Counted from the first letter of the stretch, positions 34,034-43,957 are shown. The stretch is 64,000 bases of DNA from Arthrobacter sp. cf158 (GCF_900106835.1 NZ_FNNR01000005.1:1-64000); one strand, 5' to 3'. A program made the numbers and translations. The notes: generated by a model not told the origin, from the sequence alone.

Positions 34034-36550
34034 CTACTCTGCAGCCTCAGCCCACGCCATGCTCGGGCCGATCGCTTCCACGGGCTGGGACAGTGGCACG
34101 CCGGAGCCGTCCCTGCGGCCATGCTCATGCGGAAGGGCCCGTGCGACACCGGCCGCGGACGACGCCTTTGCGGGACCATGTCCGGCCCAGGCGAGCAGCA
34201 GGGTGTCTTCACCCTTAAGGAAGCGGTGGACGCGGACGCCGCCAGTAGCCCGGCCCTTGGCGGGGTATTCCTCGAAAGCCGTCACCTTTGCGGTTCCGGG
34301 AGCCGTGCCCGGCAAAGCTCCGTTGGTGCCGGCAATAGTCACCACGACGGCGGCAGGATCGTTGGCGCGTACGGTACCAAAGTGGATCACATCGTCACCG
34401 GCGGCGAGCTTGATACCGGCCATTCCACCCGCGGTTCGTCCCTGCGGACGGACGTTGGACGCACTGAATCGCAGCAACTGGGCCTGCCTCGTCACAAAGA
34501 CGAGATCGACGTCGTCGTCCTGTGCCGGTTCCACAGCCAGGACCGAATCCTTATCCTTCAGGGCGATGATCTCCCAATCTTCGCGGTTCAGCGGATAGTC
34601 CGGCTGAACCCGCTTCACGACGCCCTGAACCGTGCCAATGGCAAGGATGGCGTCCAGGGGAACGAAGGCAACCAGGGTCTCGCCCTTGACCAGGGTGATG
34701 AAGTCCTTCGCCGGCACGCCTCCAGCCAGGTTTGGAAGGCCCGACGTCGGCGGCAGCACGGGCATATCCATCACTTGAAGGCGCAGCATGCGGCCCTGCG
34801 ATGTGACCGCCCCGATCTCGCCGCGGGCGGTGGTTTTCACCACTGACCGGAAGACGTCGTGCTTAGCCCGCGGTCCGGCTTCAGCCAACGGCTCCTGGTT
34901 GGAAGTCCGGGCTATCTGGCCGGAAACACTGAGCAAAGCCCAGCAGGGGTCATCCGGAATCTCCAAGGGAAGTGCTGCGGCCTTGCCCTTGGGGCCGGGC
35001 ACCGCAGCAGCGAGGGCGGCGGCCACTGTGGGGGACACCGCTTCCGATTCAAGAAGCACCGTGCGGCGGGGTGTGCCGTACTTCTCGGAAATCACTGCAA
35101 GCTCACCGGACACGAGGTCGCGAAGCAACTCGTCCGAGGCCAGGATGGCTTCGAGCGCCTCGATTTCCCGGCGAAGTTCGTCCTGTTCCTTCTCCAGTTC
35201 CAGACGCGAGTACTTGGTCAACTGCCGCAGCCGCAGTTCCAGGATGTAGTTGGCCTGGATTTCGGTGAGGTCGTAGATGGACATCAACCGCTCACGCGCA
35301 GCTGAGGCTTCATCGGAGGAACGGATGATCTGGATGACCTCATCGATGTCCACGATCGCGATCAACAGGCCCTCCACCAGGTGCAGGCGGTCCTTCTTCT
35401 TGCCCAATCGGAAGGCGGTCCGGCGGCGGACCACATTCAGGCGGTGCTCCACATACACCTGCAACAGCTGCAGGAGGCCCAGCGTTTGCGGCTGGCCGTC
35501 CACCAAGGTGACGTTGTTGATGCCGAAGGAATCTTCCATTGGCGAATAGCGGTACAGCTGTTGGAGGACTGCGTTGGGGTTGAAACCGTTCTTGAGCTCA
35601 ATCACCAAGCGGAGGCCGTGGTTGCGGTCCGTCAGATCCACTACGTCGCTGATGCCCGTCAGTTTCTTGGCGTTGACGGCATCCTTGATCTTCTCGATGA
35701 CCTTTTCCGGGCCCACCATGTAGGGAAGCTCAGTGACCACCAGGCCGGTGCGGCGGGCAGAGAGCTGCTCCACCTCCACCTTGGCGCGGGTCTTGAAGGA
35801 ACCCCTGCCCGTGGCGTATGCGTCGCGGATCCCGTCCAAACCAACGATGCGGCCACCGGTGGGGAGGTCCGGTCCGGGAACGAACCGCATGATCTCATCC
35901 AGCGTGGCGTCCGGGTTCGCGATCAAGTGACGTGCCGCAGCGATGACCTCCACCAGGTTGTGCGGAGCCATATTGGTGGCCATTCCCACCGCGATGCCGG
36001 TGGTGCCGTTGACCAGCAGGTTGGGGAAAGCGGCCGGGAGCACGTCCGGCTGCGTCAGCTGGTTGTCGTAGTTGGGGACGAAGTCCACCACATCTTCATC
36101 GAGGTGGTCCGTCATGGTGAGCGCAGCGGCCGCGAGCCGTGCCTCGGTGTAACGGGGGGCGGCCGGTCCGTCGTCGAGCGAGCCGAAGTTGCCGTGGCCA
36201 TCGATCAACGGCAGGCGCAGGGAGAAGTCCTGCGCCATGCGGACCATGGCGTCATAAATGGCGGCATCACCGTGCGGGTGGAGCTTGCCCATGACTTCGC
36301 CCACCACGCGTGCGCTCTTGACATGGCCACGGTCAGGGCGCAAACCCATGTCCGCCATCATGTACAGAATGCGCCGTTGAACGGGCTTGAGTCCGTCGCG
36401 CGCGTCCGGAAGGGCGCGCGAATAAATCACTGAGTAGGCATACTCCAGGAAGGAGCCTTCCATCTCGGAAGTGACGTCGATATCGACGATGTTCTCGGTG
36501 AAATCTCCGAGGGGCTCGCCTTTGCGTGCGGAAGTTTGGCTGCGGGCCAT
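34034..36550 (-). CDS. parC: DNA topoisomerase IV subunit A (ParC type)
   Basis: 838 residues. Breakage-reunion domain with [35 protein letters not shown] (91-107) and the catalytic Y134 in [10 protein letters not shown]; tower and coiled-coil around 420-460; C-terminal beta-pinwheel with degenerate blades ([45 protein letters not shown]). The sequence [20 protein letters not shown] is of the actinobacterial ParC kind. The position equal to quinolone-contact Ser83 of E. coli GyrA (Ser80 of ParC) is Ala96. The start ATG 36550 has AAGGA about 12 nt upstream. It is divergent from the Pat gene, with only 55 nt between starts. Confidence 0.93.
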   Translation of the reverse strand: MARSQTSARKGEPLGDFTENIVDIDVTSEMEGSFLEYAYSVIYSRALPDARDGLKPVQRRILYMMADMGLRPDRGHVKSARVVGEVMGKLHPHGDAAIYDAMVRMAQDFSLRLPLIDGHGNFGSLDDGPAAPRYTEARLAAAALTMTDHLDEDVVDFVPNYDNQLTQPDVLPAAFPNLLVNGTTGIAVGMATNMAPHNLVEVIAAARHLIANPDATLDEIMRFVPGPDLPTGGRIVGLDGIRDAYATGRGSFKTRAKVEVEQLSARRTGLVVTELPYMVGPEKVIEKIKDAVNAKKLTGISDVVDLTDRNHGLRLVIELKNGFNPNAVLQQLYRYSPMEDSFGINNVTLVDGQPQTLGLLQLLQVYVEHRLNVVRRRTAFRLGKKKDRLHLVEGLLIAIVDIDEVIQIIRSSDEASAARERLMSIYDLTEIQANYILELRLRQLTKYSRLELEKEQDELRREIEALEAILASDELLRDLVSGELAVISEKYGTPRRTVLLESEAVSPTVAAALAAAVPGPKGKAAALPLEIPDDPCWALLSVSGQIARTSNQEPLAEAGPRAKHDVFRSVVKTTARGEIGAVTSQGRMLRLQVMDMPVLPPTSGLPNLAGGVPAKDFITLVKGETLVAFVPLDAILAIGTVQGVVKRVQPDYPLNREDWEIIALKDKDSVLAVEPAQDDDVDLVFVTRQAQLLRFSASNVRPQGRTAGGMAGIKLAAGDDVIHFGTVRANDPAAVVVTIAGTNGALPGTAPGTAKVTAFEEYPAKGRATGGVRVHRFLKGEDTLLLAWAGHGPAKASSAAGVARALPHEHGRRDGSGVPLSQPVEAIGPSMAWAEAAE

Positions 36551-36593
36551 GGGGTCGGTGGATCCTTGAAAGTTGTACTGCGGATGTTTTAGC

Positions 36594-36606
36594 TAGGCTA
36601 AGCCTA
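36594..36606 (+). promoter_or_regulatory. -10 box and 13-bp inverted repeat at the Pat start codon
   Basis: TAGGCT (36594-36599) lies exactly 6 nt before ATG 36606 and is the left half of TAGGCT-A-AGCCTA, a perfect inverted repeat ending on the A of the start codon. TTGTAC (36573-36578) is a possible -35 with a short 15-nt spacer. A repressor bound here would block a leaderless start. Confidence 0.5.
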
Positions 36607-39293
36607 TGGTGGATCAGCCCGGCGTCGGCATTTATCCGGAATATTGGGAGGCCGATGTCGTCCTGCGCGACGGCGGAACAGCCCACCTCAGGCCAATAAG
36701 ACCCGAAGACGCCGATGCACTTCAAGCGTTCCACGCCGGCCAGTCGCAAGCATCCATCTACATGAGGTTCTTTTCCTTCAAGCCAAAACTTTCCGGCAAG
36801 GAAGTCAGGCGCTTCACGGAAGTGGACCATATCAACCGGGTGGCGTTCGTCATCACCATCGGTGGCGAGATCATGGGCATTGGCCGCTACGACCGGTTGG
36901 ACGATCCCACCGAGGCCGAGGTTGCCTTCAACATTTCCGACGCCCACCAGGGCCGGGGCATCGGGTCGATCCTCCTTGAGCATCTGGCTGTGGCGGCCCG
37001 GGAGAACGGGATCCGGCGCTTTACCGCCGAGGTCCTGCCGGACAACCGGAAAATGCTGATGGTCTTTGCCGACGCGGGCTATGACCTCACGCGCCAGTTC
37101 GACGACGGCGTCGTCAGCGTTGAGTTCAACATCGACCCCACGGAGAAGTCCAGGGCCGTCATGGAATCTCGTGAGCACCGCGCTGAGGCGCGGAGCGTCC
37201 GGGACTTGTTGTCGCCGTCGTCCGTGGCTGTTATCGGTGCCAGCCGCAAGTGGGGGACGGTGGGCTATCAACTGCTGGAGCACATCATCGAGGGCGGCTT
37301 CAAGGGGCCGGTGTATGCCGTCAACCCCGAAGCTTTCGAACTCGCCGGCATGATCTCCTTCGCCAGGTTGTCCGAAATCCCGGGCCCGGTACAACTGGCC
37401 ATCATCGCCGTTCCCTACGAAGAAGTGCCCACGGTGGTGGACGACTGCGCTGCTGCCGGCGTGAAGGGCATCGTGGTGGCGACGGCAGGATTCGCCGACG
37501 ACGGAGAACGCGGCTTGATGCGCCAGCATGAGTTGGTGCGGCGCGCCCGGGCGAACGGCATGCGCGTGATCGGCCCGGAGTCGCTTGGGATCCTGAACAC
37601 CCACCCTGCCGTGTCCTTGAACGCTTCCATGGCCCCCACCATGCCGCCCAGGGGCAGCTTGGGCTTGTTCAGCCAGTCGGCCGCTGTTGGCGTGGCCGTG
37701 TACGCGGCTGCCAGCCGCCGTCGGCTCGGTCTTTCCTCATTCCTGTCCGCGGGCAACCGCGCCGACGTATCGGGCAACGACGCCATGCAATATTGGGAGG
37801 ACGACGCCGATACTTCCGCCGTTGGCCTCTACCTGGAGTCGATCGGAAATCCCCGTAAGTTCTCCCGGCTGGCACGCCGGCTGTCCCGCAGCAAGCCCGT
37901 TATCGTGGCCAAGTCCGATGTCACCGGGCTGAGCCTTCCGCCCGGGCACGAAGTCCGGACCACCCAGGCACCGGCCGCGGCAGTTGATGCGATGATGCGC
38001 CAAGCCGGTGTTATCCGCGTTGAAACCATTGAGCAGCTCATGGATATCGCACAAATCGCGTCCTCGCAGGCACTGCCGAAGGGCCCCGGCGTTGCCGTCT
38101 ATTCCAATTCCGTGGCCTTGGGCAAAGTGGTCTCGGACAGCGCAGGTCCGCTTGGATTGGACGTGAACCGTCTGGTGACGGACGTGGACCTCGACGCCGG
38201 CATGTCGATTGCCCTTCCCGCCCTTCGGTCCAGCCTGCAGGAGAGCCTGGCAGACGAGTCCGTCCACGCTGTGGTTGCCGCCCTGCTTCCTGCGCGCGGG
38301 CTCACCGTGGAGTCCCTGGCCGCAGTACTTGCCGAATGCAGTGCCGAGGCTGGTAAGCCAGTGGTTGCCGCCTTCACGGGAATCCTGGACCCCTCCGTCC
38401 ACGTGGAGGGGATGGTGGGGGCAGCGGGCAGGACCGTGCTGCCCTGCTACTCCAATGCCGGTGCCGCCGTTGCCGCGTTGGCGGCCATCGTCCGCTATGC
38501 CCAGTGGCGCGACAGGGATCAAGGACTGTTCGTCGAACCTGGGGGCTGCGATGCCGACGGCACGCGGGAAGCATTGACAACGATGCTGGCCGGCGTCACG
38601 GGTGAAAAGATCAGAAAGCTCGACGCCGGCGCTGCCGCTGCGTTGTTGGCAGGTTACGGCATCGAGGTAGTGCCCACATTCGGCTTCGGCACACCGGATG
38701 AAGCTGTCCTGGCGGCAGATGCCGCGGGGTGGCCCGTGGTGCTGAAGACCACCGATCCCGCATTGCGGCACCGGCTGGATCTGGGTGGAGTCCGCCTTGA
38801 TATCCAGGACGCCGAATCCCTCCGGCAGAACATAGCCCAGATGCGCCGTGCCCTGGAACCCTACGGATCGCCGTCACTGGAGGTCCAGGCCATGGCTCCG
38901 GTGGGGCAGGCCTGCACGTTCCGGGCCATGGAGGACCCTCTGCTGGGCCCGGTCCTGTCCTTTGGTTTGGCCGGCGATGCCGTGAACCTTTTGGACGACT
39001 GGGCTCATCGTGTGCCGCCGCTCTCAGCGGCGGACCTGCATGATGTCATTCGCTCACCCAGGGCTTCCCGGAAACTCTTCGGCTACCAAGGCTTGCCTGC
39101 CGTGGATGTCGCAGCCCTGGAAGATATTGCCGCCAGGCTGGCCAAGCTCAAGGATGACCACCCTGGAATTGCCTTGGTGGAATTCAACCCCGTACTGGCT
39201 GGTCCCTCGGGCGCAACGATACTGGGTGCCGATGTGTGGATCGGCAACGCAGCCCAACGCACCGACAGTGCCCGCCGCGCGATGCGAAGTTAG
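36606..39293 (+). CDS. Pat-type protein lysine acyltransferase: GNAT domain fused to an NDP-forming acyl-CoA synthetase-like part
   Basis: 895 residues: N-terminal GNAT domain (about 1-175, acetyl-CoA loop SDAHQGRGIGSILLEHL), CoA-binding Rossmann domain (190-320, SSVAVIGASRKWGTVGYQLL), succinyl-CoA-ligase-like domains (330-620, LGLFSQSAAVGVAVYAAA, FLSAGNRADVSGNDAMQYWEDD), and C-terminal ATP-grasp (about 650-895, GWPVVLKTTDPALRHRLDLGGV). This layout, with GNAT first, is seen in actinobacterial Pat proteins that acetylate acetyl-CoA synthetase; enterobacterial Pat has GNAT last. The catalytic-His context SHTG of active synthetases is not recognisable (the region reads EVRTTQAPAAAV), suggesting a sensor rather than an enzyme in that part. 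Confidence 0.87.
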   Translation: MVDQPGVGIYPEYWEADVVLRDGGTAHLRPIRPEDADALQAFHAGQSQASIYMRFFSFKPKLSGKEVRRFTEVDHINRVAFVITIGGEIMGIGRYDRLDDPTEAEVAFNISDAHQGRGIGSILLEHLAVAARENGIRRFTAEVLPDNRKMLMVFADAGYDLTRQFDDGVVSVEFNIDPTEKSRAVMESREHRAEARSVRDLLSPSSVAVIGASRKWGTVGYQLLEHIIEGGFKGPVYAVNPEAFELAGMISFARLSEIPGPVQLAIIAVPYEEVPTVVDDCAAAGVKGIVVATAGFADDGERGLMRQHELVRRARANGMRVIGPESLGILNTHPAVSLNASMAPTMPPRGSLGLFSQSAAVGVAVYAAASRRRLGLSSFLSAGNRADVSGNDAMQYWEDDADTSAVGLYLESIGNPRKFSRLARRLSRSKPVIVAKSDVTGLSLPPGHEVRTTQAPAAAVDAMMRQAGVIRVETIEQLMDIAQIASSQALPKGPGVAVYSNSVALGKVVSDSAGPLGLDVNRLVTDVDLDAGMSIALPALRSSLQESLADESVHAVVAALLPARGLTVESLAAVLAECSAEAGKPVVAAFTGILDPSVHVEGMVGAAGRTVLPCYSNAGAAVAALAAIVRYAQWRDRDQGLFVEPGGCDADGTREALTTMLAGVTGEKIRKLDAGAAAALLAGYGIEVVPTFGFGTPDEAVLAADAAGWPVVLKTTDPALRHRLDLGGVRLDIQDAESLRQNIAQMRRALEPYGSPSLEVQAMAPVGQACTFRAMEDPLLGPVLSFGLAGDAVNLLDDWAHRVPPLSAADLHDVIRSPRASRKLFGYQGLPAVDVAALEDIAARLAKLKDDHPGIALVEFNPVLAGPSGATILGADVWIGNAAQRTDSARRAMRS

Positions 39294-39351
39294 CCACAGG
39301 GGGCGGAGCGCACGGTTAGGAAGTCACCAAGCGATCTGTGAAAATGGGGGA

Positions 39352-40077
39352 ATGAGCACCCAGTCTCCGACGCCTCAATCACGCCCGTCCAACACCGGGC
39401 ACCACACCTCGCACAACCATAGCTCGCAGGGACAGAGCCTGGACCAGGCTTTGCAGCAGGCAGGTTTCTACCCGCGGTTGGTTGCAGACGTCGTGGACGA
39501 TGCGCTGGATGGCAGGGAGTGCCTGTCGCACTTGGTGCACTTGGAAACGCACTTCGACCGTGCCGAGGTCCGCAGGCACATCACTGTGCTGGTTCTCACG
39601 GAGGACATGCTGGTAATAACCCACGTTGATGACCAGCAGTTGGACGAAGCCGGTGAGCAGATCGTTGCTCAGATCTCTACGGAATCTGTGCCGGTTGCCC
39701 AAATCCGCTCCGTGGTCCTCAGTTACATGTATTCGCAGCCGCAGGACTACAAGCCGTCGGATCCCGTTCGGGAACTGACGGTTTCCATCGCCTGGTCCGG
39801 CGGGCAACGGTTGGATATGGGCCCCGCCAGCTGTGGGGATCCCCAATGCGAGGCAGACCACGGCTACAGCGGAACCATCGCCCAGGAAGACATCGTCTTG
39901 CGTATCAGCGCCGAGGCGGACGGGCTGCAGGCCGTGCAGGACGCCAAGTTGTTTGCGCGTGCGCTGCGTGCTGTCAATACAGGAAATCCCGGCCCGGTCC
40001 AGCATGCAAGCATTCCCGCTCCAAGGCCTCGTTCGGGCGTCTTCAGCAACCGCCTGAGCCGCGGACACCAGCGTTGA
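39352..40077 (+). CDS. DUF5998 family protein
   Basis: 241 residues, soluble, actinobacterial family of unknown function. A His/Ser/Gln-rich N-terminal tail (HHTSHNHSSQGQS, about 18-30) precedes the conserved body: LVADVVDDALDGRECLSHLVHLETHFD, VLVLTEDMLVITHVDDQQLDE and CGDPQCEADHGYSGTI, where two Cys and a His could bind metal. ATG 39352 follows GGGGGA; the frame open to 39010 overlaps the previous gene. The downstream phosphodiesterase starts inside its stop codon, so these genes form an operon with tdk. Confidence 0.85.
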   Translation: MSTQSPTPQSRPSNTGHHTSHNHSSQGQSLDQALQQAGFYPRLVADVVDDALDGRECLSHLVHLETHFDRAEVRRHITVLVLTEDMLVITHVDDQQLDEAGEQIVAQISTESVPVAQIRSVVLSYMYSQPQDYKPSDPVRELTVSIAWSGGQRLDMGPASCGDPQCEADHGYSGTIAQEDIVLRISAEADGLQAVQDAKLFARALRAVNTGNPGPVQHASIPAPRPRSGVFSNRLSRGHQR

Positions 40078-41303
40078 GGGACGCTGCACAGAACCAGAAC
40101 GACGCTCCAAGCGGGACGAGGCACGCTGCCGACCTCCCTTCGCCCCCTCTCTTCGGGAGCAAGTCGATCGCTGAAGTCTTCACGAGTTCCGCCGCCTCCC
40201 TGGGGATTCCAGGATTCACCAACCACCTCAGCTTGCCGTCAGCCCAGCGTGTCTGTGTGATCCTGGCGGATGGTCTGGGCCGGAGCCTGCTGAAGCAAAA
40301 GGCCTCCCATACGCCGTTCATCCGGTCGGTTCTTGCCGGCGGGCAGAGGAGCGTGCCGCAGTGGATCGATTCGGCGTTCCCCAGCACCACGGCGGCTTCG
40401 CTCGCGAGTCTTGGCACAGGCTTGCCCGCGGGACAGCACGGCATGGTGGGATACGACGTCCTCGATCCCGCGCAGGACAAGGTAGTTAACCTCTTAGGCA
40501 ACTGGGATCCGCAGGTGGACCCTGCGCAATGGCAGCCTCATGCAACAGTCTTTGAACGTCTGGCCTCCGAGCTGGACGTTGTGACCGTGAGCTTGCCCCA
40601 ATTCGGCAATTCCCCGATGACCCAGGCTGCACTGCGGGGCAGCCGCTTCGTGGGCGGCACCACTCTCCATGCGCGGACTGCCGCAGCTGCAGAAGCGATG
40701 TCCGGTGGCGGCCGGTCCTTGATGTACTTTTACGTCAACGAGCTCGACAAAGCGGGCCACCGCTACGGTTGCCAGTCGGACCGTTGGGAACACCAACTCG
40801 AAGAACTCGATTCCACGGTGAAGAGGCTCTCGGCAACGTTGCCCGCAGGAACCACCATTCTGCTGACAGGCGACCACGGAATGCTGGACGTTCCCGAATC
40901 CCAGCGGATCGACTACTCCGCTGATGAATCGCTGGTGGCCGGTGTCCGGCACACCGCGGGGGAGCCGAGGATGGTGCACCTCTACCTTGAACCGGATGCC
41001 ACCGATTCGCACCGCGAATCACTCCTTGCTGCCTGGCGTCGGCGTTTCGGCGAACGGATCTGGGCTTTCAGCCGGGACGAGGCCGTGGAAGCAGGCTTGT
41101 TCGGCACGGTGCGTCCGGAGGTCGCTCCCCGGATTGGCGATGTCATGATTGCCGCCCGCGACACCCTGGCACTCTACGACACCCGCCGTGCCCGCCCGGC
41201 ATCCTTGGAGGTAGTGGGCCAGCACGGTTCGCTGACGAAGGCCGAGCGTGAGGTTCCACTGCTGTGCTTCGCCGCTGCCGGCAGGAAGGGCAAACGTGGC
41301 TGA
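40074..41303 (+). CDS. Alkaline-phosphatase-superfamily nucleotide pyrophosphatase/phosphodiesterase
   Basis: 409 residues. Metal and nucleophile sites of the type I phosphodiesterase family are visible: D66 in CVILADGLG, nucleophile Thr in AFPSTTAASL (105 or 106), and YVNELDKAGHRYG and GDHGM for the second metal set. No signal peptide is present, so it is probably cytosolic. The likely start is TTG 40074, overlapping the DUF5998 stop by 4 nt; there is no ATG or GTG before the conserved domain, and the Shine-Dalgarno is poor, which fits translational coupling. tdk overlaps its 3' end by 8 nt, suggesting a role near nucleotide turnover. Confidence 0.87.
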   Translation: MRDAAQNQNDAPSGTRHAADLPSPPLFGSKSIAEVFTSSAASLGIPGFTNHLSLPSAQRVCVILADGLGRSLLKQKASHTPFIRSVLAGGQRSVPQWIDSAFPSTTAASLASLGTGLPAGQHGMVGYDVLDPAQDKVVNLLGNWDPQVDPAQWQPHATVFERLASELDVVTVSLPQFGNSPMTQAALRGSRFVGGTTLHARTAAAAEAMSGGGRSLMYFYVNELDKAGHRYGCQSDRWEHQLEELDSTVKRLSATLPAGTTILLTGDHGMLDVPESQRIDYSADESLVAGVRHTAGEPRMVHLYLEPDATDSHRESLLAAWRRRFGERIWAFSRDEAVEAGLFGTVRPEVAPRIGDVMIAARDTLALYDTRRARPASLEVVGQHGSLTKAEREVPLLCFAAAGRKGKRG

Positions 41304-42000
41304 GCTGGTCTTCTTTTCAGGCACCATGGACTGCGGCAAGTCCACCTTGGCTCTCCAGATGGACCACAACCACCGTGCGCGGGGCCGGGGCGGCGTTCGC
41401 TTCAGCTGCAACGACCGGGCCGGGGATTCCACCATCTCCAGCAGGCTGGGCCTTCAAACCGACGCGGTGGAGGTGGAAGACCACACCGATTTCTGGGACG
41501 AAGTGGTGGTTCGGCGTACCAGTGGACTTCGTGTGGACTATCTCATCTGTGACGAGGCACAGTTCTACTCGCCGCTCCAAGTGGAGCAGCTGGCTCGGGT
41601 TGTTGATGAGATGGACGTGGATGTCTTCGCGTTTGGCATTACGTCGGACTTCCGTACCAGGCTGTTCCCAGGTTCGCAGCGGCTGATCGAGCTCGCCGAC
41701 AGGGTGCAGGTTTTGCAGGTCGAAGCTTTGTGCTGGTGCGGACGCCGGGCAACACAGAACGCCCGCACGCTGAACGGCATCATGGTAGTGGAGGGCGAGC
41801 AAGTGATGGTGGGCGATGTCGCTCCCACGGACGATGCTCCGTTTGCGGGAGTGGTGGGTTACGAGACACTGTGCCGCCGCCATTACATGCGACGCGTCAC
41901 GGCGCATGGAGCCAATTTGATGGCGGGAGCGGACCAACCGCTTCCCTTCGACATTGACGCCTGCCTCTGGCCCGGCGCGGGCGAACTCCACCGTCAGTAG
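41296..42000 (+). CDS. tdk: Thymidine kinase, type II
   Basis: 234 residues; phosphorylates thymidine in the salvage pathway. Walker A is SGTMDCGKST near the N-terminus, the catalytic Glu is in ICDEAQFY, the ITSDFRTRLFPGSQRLIELAD segment follows, and CWCGRRATQNARTL with a later CRRH forms the zinc site and lid region. The start is GTG 41296, 8 nt inside the end of the phosphodiesterase gene. It converges with sepH 15 nt later. dut, the other dTTP-pool enzyme of this window, lies about 2.5 kb away in a separate operon. Confidence 0.94.
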   Translation: MAELVFFSGTMDCGKSTLALQMDHNHRARGRGGVRFSCNDRAGDSTISSRLGLQTDAVEVEDHTDFWDEVVVRRTSGLRVDYLICDEAQFYSPLQVEQLARVVDEMDVDVFAFGITSDFRTRLFPGSQRLIELADRVQVLQVEALCWCGRRATQNARTLNGIMVVEGEQVMVGDVAPTDDAPFAGVVGYETLCRRHYMRRVTAHGANLMAGADQPLPFDIDACLWPGAGELHRQ

Positions 42001-42015
42001 AGCTTCGCCACGGAA

Positions 42016-43344
42016 TTAGTCTCCGCGGGCCCCAAAGACGATCTCGTCCCAGCTGGGGATGCTGGACCTCTTGGGCCGCGACGGTTGCCGCTCCGCCGGA
42101 GCATCTGCGTCCTTGGGAGCCCCGGCATCCTTGGCGTCCTCAGCGGTGGGCTTTTCTCCGTGGTTCTCGTTGAAGGACTCGTCGCGCGGGGACTCGTCCT
42201 CGGCCCGGGGAGTGCTGCTGCCACCGAGGAGTTCGTCAAGCCCCGCCGGCTTGCGACCGGCCAGCGATGTAACGGGGCGCAGGGGACTGGCCACCACTGT
42301 GATTTCCCGCGTCTCAGTGCTGACGCCGTTATGGAGCTTGAGTGAATCGTCGTCGTCATGGGATTCGACGTGCCTCGGCGCCAGGCTCAAACGCGACAGC
42401 ATGGAGGGGCGTCCGTCCTTGCGGGCGGGTTCATCGGCCTGAGGCGTGGGCTCCGGATCGGCTGCCGCCGTTTCCTGCGGATCGTCAGCAACGTCCTCGC
42501 CGGGCCGCGGGTGGGCAGCGGGTACGTTGCTGAGGAGGACAGCCAACGCGTCATCCCCGTCCTCGTCCACGCCCAGGCGCTGACCGCGCCGCGACCGGAG
42601 CATTTCCAAGAGGCTGTCCGATTCCTTGGCTGCGGCCCGCGCGGCTGTGTCGGCATCGCTTTCAAAGTCGAAAGGCCGGTCGGAGACAGCGGCAAGCCTT
42701 CGTGCCGGCACGGGGCCGTCCAAGGGCTCCAGTTCACTGAGTTGCTGTGCCCACCGGTTGGCATTCTGCAGCGACTTGCGCTGGGGGCTGAACGTCCACA
42801 TGGCGGGAGGCTCTTCGCCGATGCTGCCCTGGGTGCCCGGCACGGTTTCGAAGCGTGCGACGACGGTCCAGGAACCGTCCTGGCGGCGCCACGAATCCCA
42901 CTCGACGGTGGAGGAATCTATGCCGTGGGCCGAAAGCCTGTGATCCACCATGTCGCCCAGCGTGGCCGGATTGTCGCCAAAAGCCGAACGATAGGTGTCG
43001 TGGCCAGGTACGGGAGATGCGACCTCGATGGCCCGTGCCTGCCGGGCGACGTACTCACGCTCTGCCAGGACTGGACCCTCGTACCGCTGGACGTTGGCAA
43101 GGGGAAGGCCGGAGAGCTCCGCGACTTCTGCTGCGGTGGCGCCGCTGCGGATCCTGGACTGAATGTCCCTGGGGGACATGGCGATAGGTGCATTGGAGGC
43201 GCGCGCGGCCACTTGGGCAGGGGTCCGGCTCGCCGCTGCCCTGAGGGCTTCGTCGATCGGAAGCTGGAACATCGCACCGCCCGGGCCGCTCAAGAGCAGA
43301 TGCCCGCCGTCGTCGTGGACGCCTACCAGTCGTAGATCCTGCAT
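42016..43344 (-). CDS. sepH: Septation protein SepH (DUF3071)
   Basis: 442 residues. The N-terminal DUF3071 domain (1 to about 165) begins MQDLRLVGVHDDGGHLLLSG and contains the helix-turn-helix-like stretch MSPRDIQSRIRSGATAAEVAELSGLPLANVQRYEGPVLAEREYVARQ, split across 55-105. The rest is a long low-complexity tail rich in Asp, Glu, Pro and Ser ending in SIPSWDEIVFGARGD. In Streptomyces and Mycobacterium SepH binds and stimulates FtsZ through this domain. The start ATG 43344 has GGAGGGTGTT upstream; the longer frame to 43533 is not family-like. Confidence 0.93.
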   Translation of the reverse strand: MQDLRLVGVHDDGGHLLLSGPGGAMFQLPIDEALRAAASRTPAQVAARASNAPIAMSPRDIQSRIRSGATAAEVAELSGLPLANVQRYEGPVLAEREYVARQARAIEVASPVPGHDTYRSAFGDNPATLGDMVDHRLSAHGIDSSTVEWDSWRRQDGSWTVVARFETVPGTQGSIGEEPPAMWTFSPQRKSLQNANRWAQQLSELEPLDGPVPARRLAAVSDRPFDFESDADTAARAAAKESDSLLEMLRSRRGQRLGVDEDGDDALAVLLSNVPAAHPRPGEDVADDPQETAAADPEPTPQADEPARKDGRPSMLSRLSLAPRHVESHDDDDSLKLHNGVSTETREITVVASPLRPVTSLAGRKPAGLDELLGGSSTPRAEDESPRDESFNENHGEKPTAEDAKDAGAPKDADAPAERQPSRPKRSSIPSWDEIVFGARGD

Positions 43345-43634
43345 AACACCCTCCACCACATGGCATAACTGACATTCGAAACTCTGCCACCCGGCGGGCC
43401 CTTTTCCTACTAGGAGCAAGGGCGTGCCGTGATATTCCGACGAAACCGGCCGAATGCCAGCTACTTTCGGGCAAAGATCGCGGGTATGGACTTCCGGGGT
43501 TGGGGGGAGGACAATCTGCCCGATATCGGGCACAAAACCGGGGTGCCCAACGTTGCACCCTTACACCGGCAGTAGATATATCCGCGAGACCGGGCGATCC
43601 CACCCGCAGCAGGTATGGAGGACTGAGAAGGACC

Positions 43635-43934
43635 ATGGCCACCGATTACGATGCCCCTCGCAAAACCGAGGAAGACGCCAGCGAGGATTCCCTTGAGGAG
43701 CTCAAGACGCGCCAGTCGGGGAAGCAATCCTCTGCTGTGGACGTGGATGAGACCGAGCTTGCCGACGGCTTCGAATTGCCCGGGGCTGATCTTTCAGGAG
43801 AAGAACTCCTTATTCAGGTCATGCCGGCCCAGGCGGATGAGTTTACGTGCTTCAACTGTTTCCTGGTCAAGCACAGGTCTCAAATCGCGGCCGAGCGGAA
43901 CGGCCACCTGTATTGCACTGAGTGCGAGAGCTAG
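43635..43934 (+). CDS. DUF4193 zinc-ribbon protein
   Basis: 99 residues, acidic first half (TEEDASEDSLEELKTRQ, ADGFELPGADLSGEELL) and a C-terminal metal site made of FTCFNCFLVKHRSQIA and LYCTECES (two CxxC pairs). The family is universal in actinobacteria and lies next to dut and sigA in Mycobacterium (Rv2699c); its function is unknown. ATG 43635 is preceded by GAAGGA. A terminator overlaps its stop codon. Confidence 0.92.
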   Translation: MATDYDAPRKTEEDASEDSLEELKTRQSGKQSSAVDVDETELADGFELPGADLSGEELLIQVMPAQADEFTCFNCFLVKHRSQIAAERNGHLYCTECES

Positions 43935-43957
43935 GCCGCTTTTGTTGGCGGCCTTTA
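43933..43957. terminator. Bidirectional terminator between DUF4193 and DUF3093 genes
   Basis: AGGCCGC (43933-43939) / GCGGCCT (43948-43954) with T runs in the loop and after the stem. It begins within the stop codon of one gene and reaches the stop codon of the other. Confidence 0.7.

Noticed and set aside
35381..36433. 350-residue plus-strand frame opposite parC, and the 423-residue minus-strand frame at 36333-37604 opposite the Pat gene
   Set aside because: Both lie over well-matched genes on the other strand and show no recognisable domain.
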